From Ignavibacteria bacterium (lineage in GTDB: Bacteria > Bacteroidota > Ignavibacteria > Tepidaquicellales > Tepidaquicellaceae): a DNA stretch of 64,000 bases. Position 1 is the first letter of the stretch. Each line of letters begins with the position of its first letter. The DNA lies in assembly GCA_016709315.1 (NCBI GenBank), contig JADJMZ010000006.1, positions 372,001-436,000 of the forward strand, read 5' to 3'. Below the pieces are notes generated by a model, which did no database searches, was not told the DNA's origin, and worked only from the letters and a program-made list of their open reading frames with translations. Made by a program: the position numbers and the translations under genes. This document shows positions 61,977 through 64,000 of the stretch, in pieces.

Positions 61977-63068
61977 TTAGATTTTGATATTCGTAATTCT
62001 CTGATCACAGTTGTACAGATCACAGCAGGTATGACACACTCTCTTCATTGCATTAAACGAAATGAGTTCTACATTGGCGGAGAGATAATCATTTTTAACA
62101 GGTTCAGTCCTCAGCAGATCAGTACTCAGATATTTTTTATTGGAATCCGGAAGAACTGTTGCTACTACAGAGTCATCCCCGATCTCATTCTGAGCCATTA
62201 AAGCAGCGATAAAATTTGCTCCGGAAGAAATTCCGACAGCAAGACCGAGACAGGCAAGTTTCTGTGACATTAAAATCGCGTCGCCATCATGTACAGACTT
62301 TACATGATCCAGAGAACCGAGATCAACAATAGGAGGAATGAATTCATCTGAGATTCCCTGTATCCTGTGTTTACCTACTTTATGACCGGTAGTTAGTGTA
62401 GGAGACTCCGCAGGTTCCATTGGATGTATGCGGATATCGGGATTCATTTTTTTAAGATATAGCCCTGTACCCATTATAGTGCCGCCGGTACCTATTCCTG
62501 CTGCGAAAGCATCCGGTTTCAGACCTTTGAAATTTAGCTGCCACCAGATTTCCGGTCCGGTAGTTTCGTAATGAGCGGCAATGTTAGCTGTATTAGAGAA
62601 CTGATGCGGCAGGAAAATGTTTTCAATTTCATCAGCCATTTTATCTGCAAGTTTTATACTTCCGAGAAAACCATCCTGTTCCTTTGTAACCGGAATTATC
62701 TTAGCTCCGAAACTTTGTATAAGATCAACTCTCTCACGGCTCATCCAGTCAGGCATAAATATAGTTACGGAATGTCCAAGAGCTCTTCCGATTGCTGAAA
62801 AAGAAATTCCGGTATTTCCGCTTGTCGCTTCTGCAATTATATCTCCTTCCTTAATGAATCCTTTTTCATAGGAATTTTTTAAAATGTGAAAAGCCATTCT
62901 GTCTTTAATACTGCCCGTCATATTCAGACTTTCATACTTAGCGTAAATCTTTCTATGCCTGTTATTATATTTGAATTCAATTTCAAGCAGCGGTGTATTG
63001 CCTATCATGTGACCTAAGCTGAAAAATTTTGATCTTACTTTGTCTGATACTGTTATGGAATCATTCAT
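61977..63068 (-). CDS. Cysteine synthase-like PLP enzyme with a Cys-rich C-terminal tail
   Basis: 363 residues, PLP fold type II. The Schiff-base Lys55 is in MTGSIKDRMAFHILK, the phosphate/substrate loop in EATSGNTGISFSAIG, and the glycine loop in AAGIGTGGTIMGTGLYLKK. GISDEFIPPIVDL and GISSGANFIAAL are typical of CysK/cystathionine beta-synthase relatives. The N-terminal ~330 residues match cysteine synthase length. The C-terminal tail adds RVCHTCCDLYNCDQR with four Cys and no known domain, perhaps a metal or redox site. It makes cysteine from O-acetylserine or a related reaction; substrate not proven. The divergent plus-strand gene at 60060 is unrelated. Confidence 0.88.
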   Translation of the reverse strand: MNDSITVSDKVRSKFFSLGHMIGNTPLLEIEFKYNNRHRKIYAKYESLNMTGSIKDRMAFHILKNSYEKGFIKEGDIIAEATSGNTGISFSAIGRALGHSVTIFMPDWMSRERVDLIQSFGAKIIPVTKEQDGFLGSIKLADKMADEIENIFLPHQFSNTANIAAHYETTGPEIWWQLNFKGLKPDAFAAGIGTGGTIMGTGLYLKKMNPDIRIHPMEPAESPTLTTGHKVGKHRIQGISDEFIPPIVDLGSLDHVKSVHDGDAILMSQKLACLGLAVGISSGANFIAALMAQNEIGDDSVVATVLPDSNKKYLSTDLLRTEPVKNDYLSANVELISFNAMKRVCHTCCDLYNCDQRITNIKI

Positions 63069-63612
63069 AATATTATTTTCCTGAAATTAATTCAGGAAGT
63101 ATTAAAAAGAAATTAAGATTTAACTGCATTATTGCGAACATTTATAAAAGTTTGTTTATGTCGCTGATGAAATCATAAAAAATATTAATTAGTGATTCAA
63201 GTTACGCAAAAGAATATTATTTTTCGATTTTAACTTTTGTAAATCAGTAAAGTAGTAAATATTATTAAAAATAAGCTTAGAAATCGACCTCCCCCTGCCC
63301 CCTCCTTGGCAAGGAGGGGGTTGGGGGGTGGTCTTAAACTGAAAAACTGACATTTGCGTAACTTCAGTTAGTGATTCATATTTTTTTACGAATTTGAAAA
63401 TGCATTTTTAGTACAATTAGTGTGAATTAGTGTAATTCCTGGCGGATGAAAACTTCAAAGTTCGAAGCAGTCAACTCGTAAATTAATATTGGTTTCATAG
63501 ATGACAGCATTAAGACAAAACTCTTCAATATTTTAAATAAAAGAAAAATACTAATTTCTAAATATTTGATTTATGTCTAAGAATTGATATTGAAAAAAAT
63601 AAATTTATAATT
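63069..63612. other. Intergenic region with a MITE core fragment
   Basis: 544 bp between divergent genes. 63286-63333 is a shortened copy of the MITE core (GACCTCCCCCTGCCCCC to GGGGGGTGGTC) without the GTCCAAAAC ends. The rest is AT-rich with no supported gene. Confidence 0.7.
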
Positions 63613-63867
63613 ATGACTCAATCACAATTAAAAAATGTCATGAAGTATCATTTGAAAAACTTCAATGACGAAGGTGTTTCAATTAATGACAGCACAGTTT
63701 TCAATACTGTGTTAAGTGATTCTGACGGTTATGGAAATGCAAATTCAAAATATATATTCCGTTCTGTTATCCGCTGGACAATGATTAAGAATGGTCATGC
63801 TGATAAACCATGGCCTAAGGACTGGTTTGATAATAATGTGGAATACCTTTCATCAAAACTAATTTAA
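63613..63867 (+). CDS. Small soluble protein of unknown function
   Basis: 84 residues, no signal peptide, mixed charge. MTQSQLKNVMKYHLKNFNDE, then GVSINDSTVFNTVLSDSDGY, then FRSVIRWTMIKNGHADKPWP. Likely helical with a W-P-rich end (KPWPKDWFDNN). Not recognised. An intact ATG frame and the tight link to the following secreted-protein gene (10 bp gap) support that it is real. Confidence 0.6.
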   Translation: MTQSQLKNVMKYHLKNFNDEGVSINDSTVFNTVLSDSDGYGNANSKYIFRSVIRWTMIKNGHADKPWPKDWFDNNVEYLSSKLI

Positions 63868-63877
63868 TTCTGAGATC

Positions 63878-64000
63878 ATGAGGATAAATAAACTTTACGC
63901 AGTATTTGTATTATGCATTACAGTTTCTATTGCTTCCGCTCAGGATAAACCTCTTACCATAACTCTCGGCAATATAAAAACTGAATTAAAGAACAGCGCT
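63878..64000 (+). CDS. Start of a secreted protein (cut by window edge)
   Basis: The frame opens at ATG 63878 and gives 41 residues: MRINKLYAVFVLCITVSIAS then AQDKPLTITLGNIKTELKNSA, then the window ends. The first 20 are a clear signal peptide (cut after ASA or AQ). KPLTITLGNIKTELK could be the start of a beta-rich or TonB/TolC-like protein; too short to say. Confidence 0.65.
   Translation, partial: MRINKLYAVFVLCITVSIASAQDKPLTITLGNIKTELKNSA

Overview
The window looks like chromosome of a low-GC, Gram-negative member of the Bacteroidota/Ignavibacteriota (FCB) group. Nine secreted proteins end in the type IX secretion (T9SS) sorting domain, with the signature NYPNPFNP, then a GKEV-like strand, then SGxYFY, then tKkMiLlK. 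This 'NPFNP' form is typical of Ignavibacteria. Other pointers are a BshC (bacillithiol) gene, choice-of-anchor B proteins, an outer-membrane TonB receptor and an Lgt/lipoprotein system. No rRNA, prophage or CRISPR was seen. One tRNA (Arg, anticodon TCG) was found.

Layout. 1-5.1 kb (minus): TonB receptor (cut by the window edge), lipoprotein, RlmI-like methyltransferase, heptosyltransferase-like GT9, BshC. 5.5-19.2 kb: secreted beta-helix protein with a dockerin-like end, an unknown helical protein, T9SS proteins, lytic transglycosylase, class V aminotransferase, GxxExxY protein, ComF, a frameshifted metallo-hydrolase and a sodium:solute symporter. 19.4-23.5 kb: PriA, tRNA-Arg and a REP-associated tyrosine transposase (RAYT) whose own reading frame contains an array of its presumed REP repeat. 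23.7-29.6 kb: three tandem choice-of-anchor B paralogues (the third broken) and a BNR/Ycf48-like protein. 29.9-40.6 kb: an accessory island of decaying toxin-antitoxin (HigA, DUF433/DUF5615, PemK-like, PIN, VapB-like) and restriction-modification genes (TdeIII-like nuclease remnant, intact methyltransferase, frameshifted PD-(D/E)XK-DUF2075 protein), a 21-bp minisatellite and an old yellow enzyme. 40.8-47 kb: two adjacent giant class III cyclase / NB-ARC / TPR proteins with nearly identical cyclase ends. 47.4-50.7 kb: outer-membrane protein, glutaredoxin-like protein, Lgt, an unknown protein, HisS. 51.2-64 kb: T9SS beta-propellers, an RND efflux pump with its adaptor, a multicopper oxidase with Tat-like and T9SS signals, a cysteine synthase-like enzyme and the start of another secreted protein.

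The intergenic DNA is unusually rich in dispersed, hairpin-forming repeat families: a ~280-bp MITE-like element with a GC-rich core, CTGTGTAAAT hairpins, GACTCAAAG hairpins, GTCATCCCCGC hairpins, GAATTACG strings, GATTTTAGATT strings and the GTAGAGACAAGGCATGC REP. Several have entered or abut coding sequence.

Many accessory genes carry single-base losses in homopolymers or a loss in a CA run. This could be real decay or consensus error in the assembly. The long housekeeping frames are intact, which argues against a uniformly high error rate. All functional calls rest on reading motifs by eye; no database search was run.
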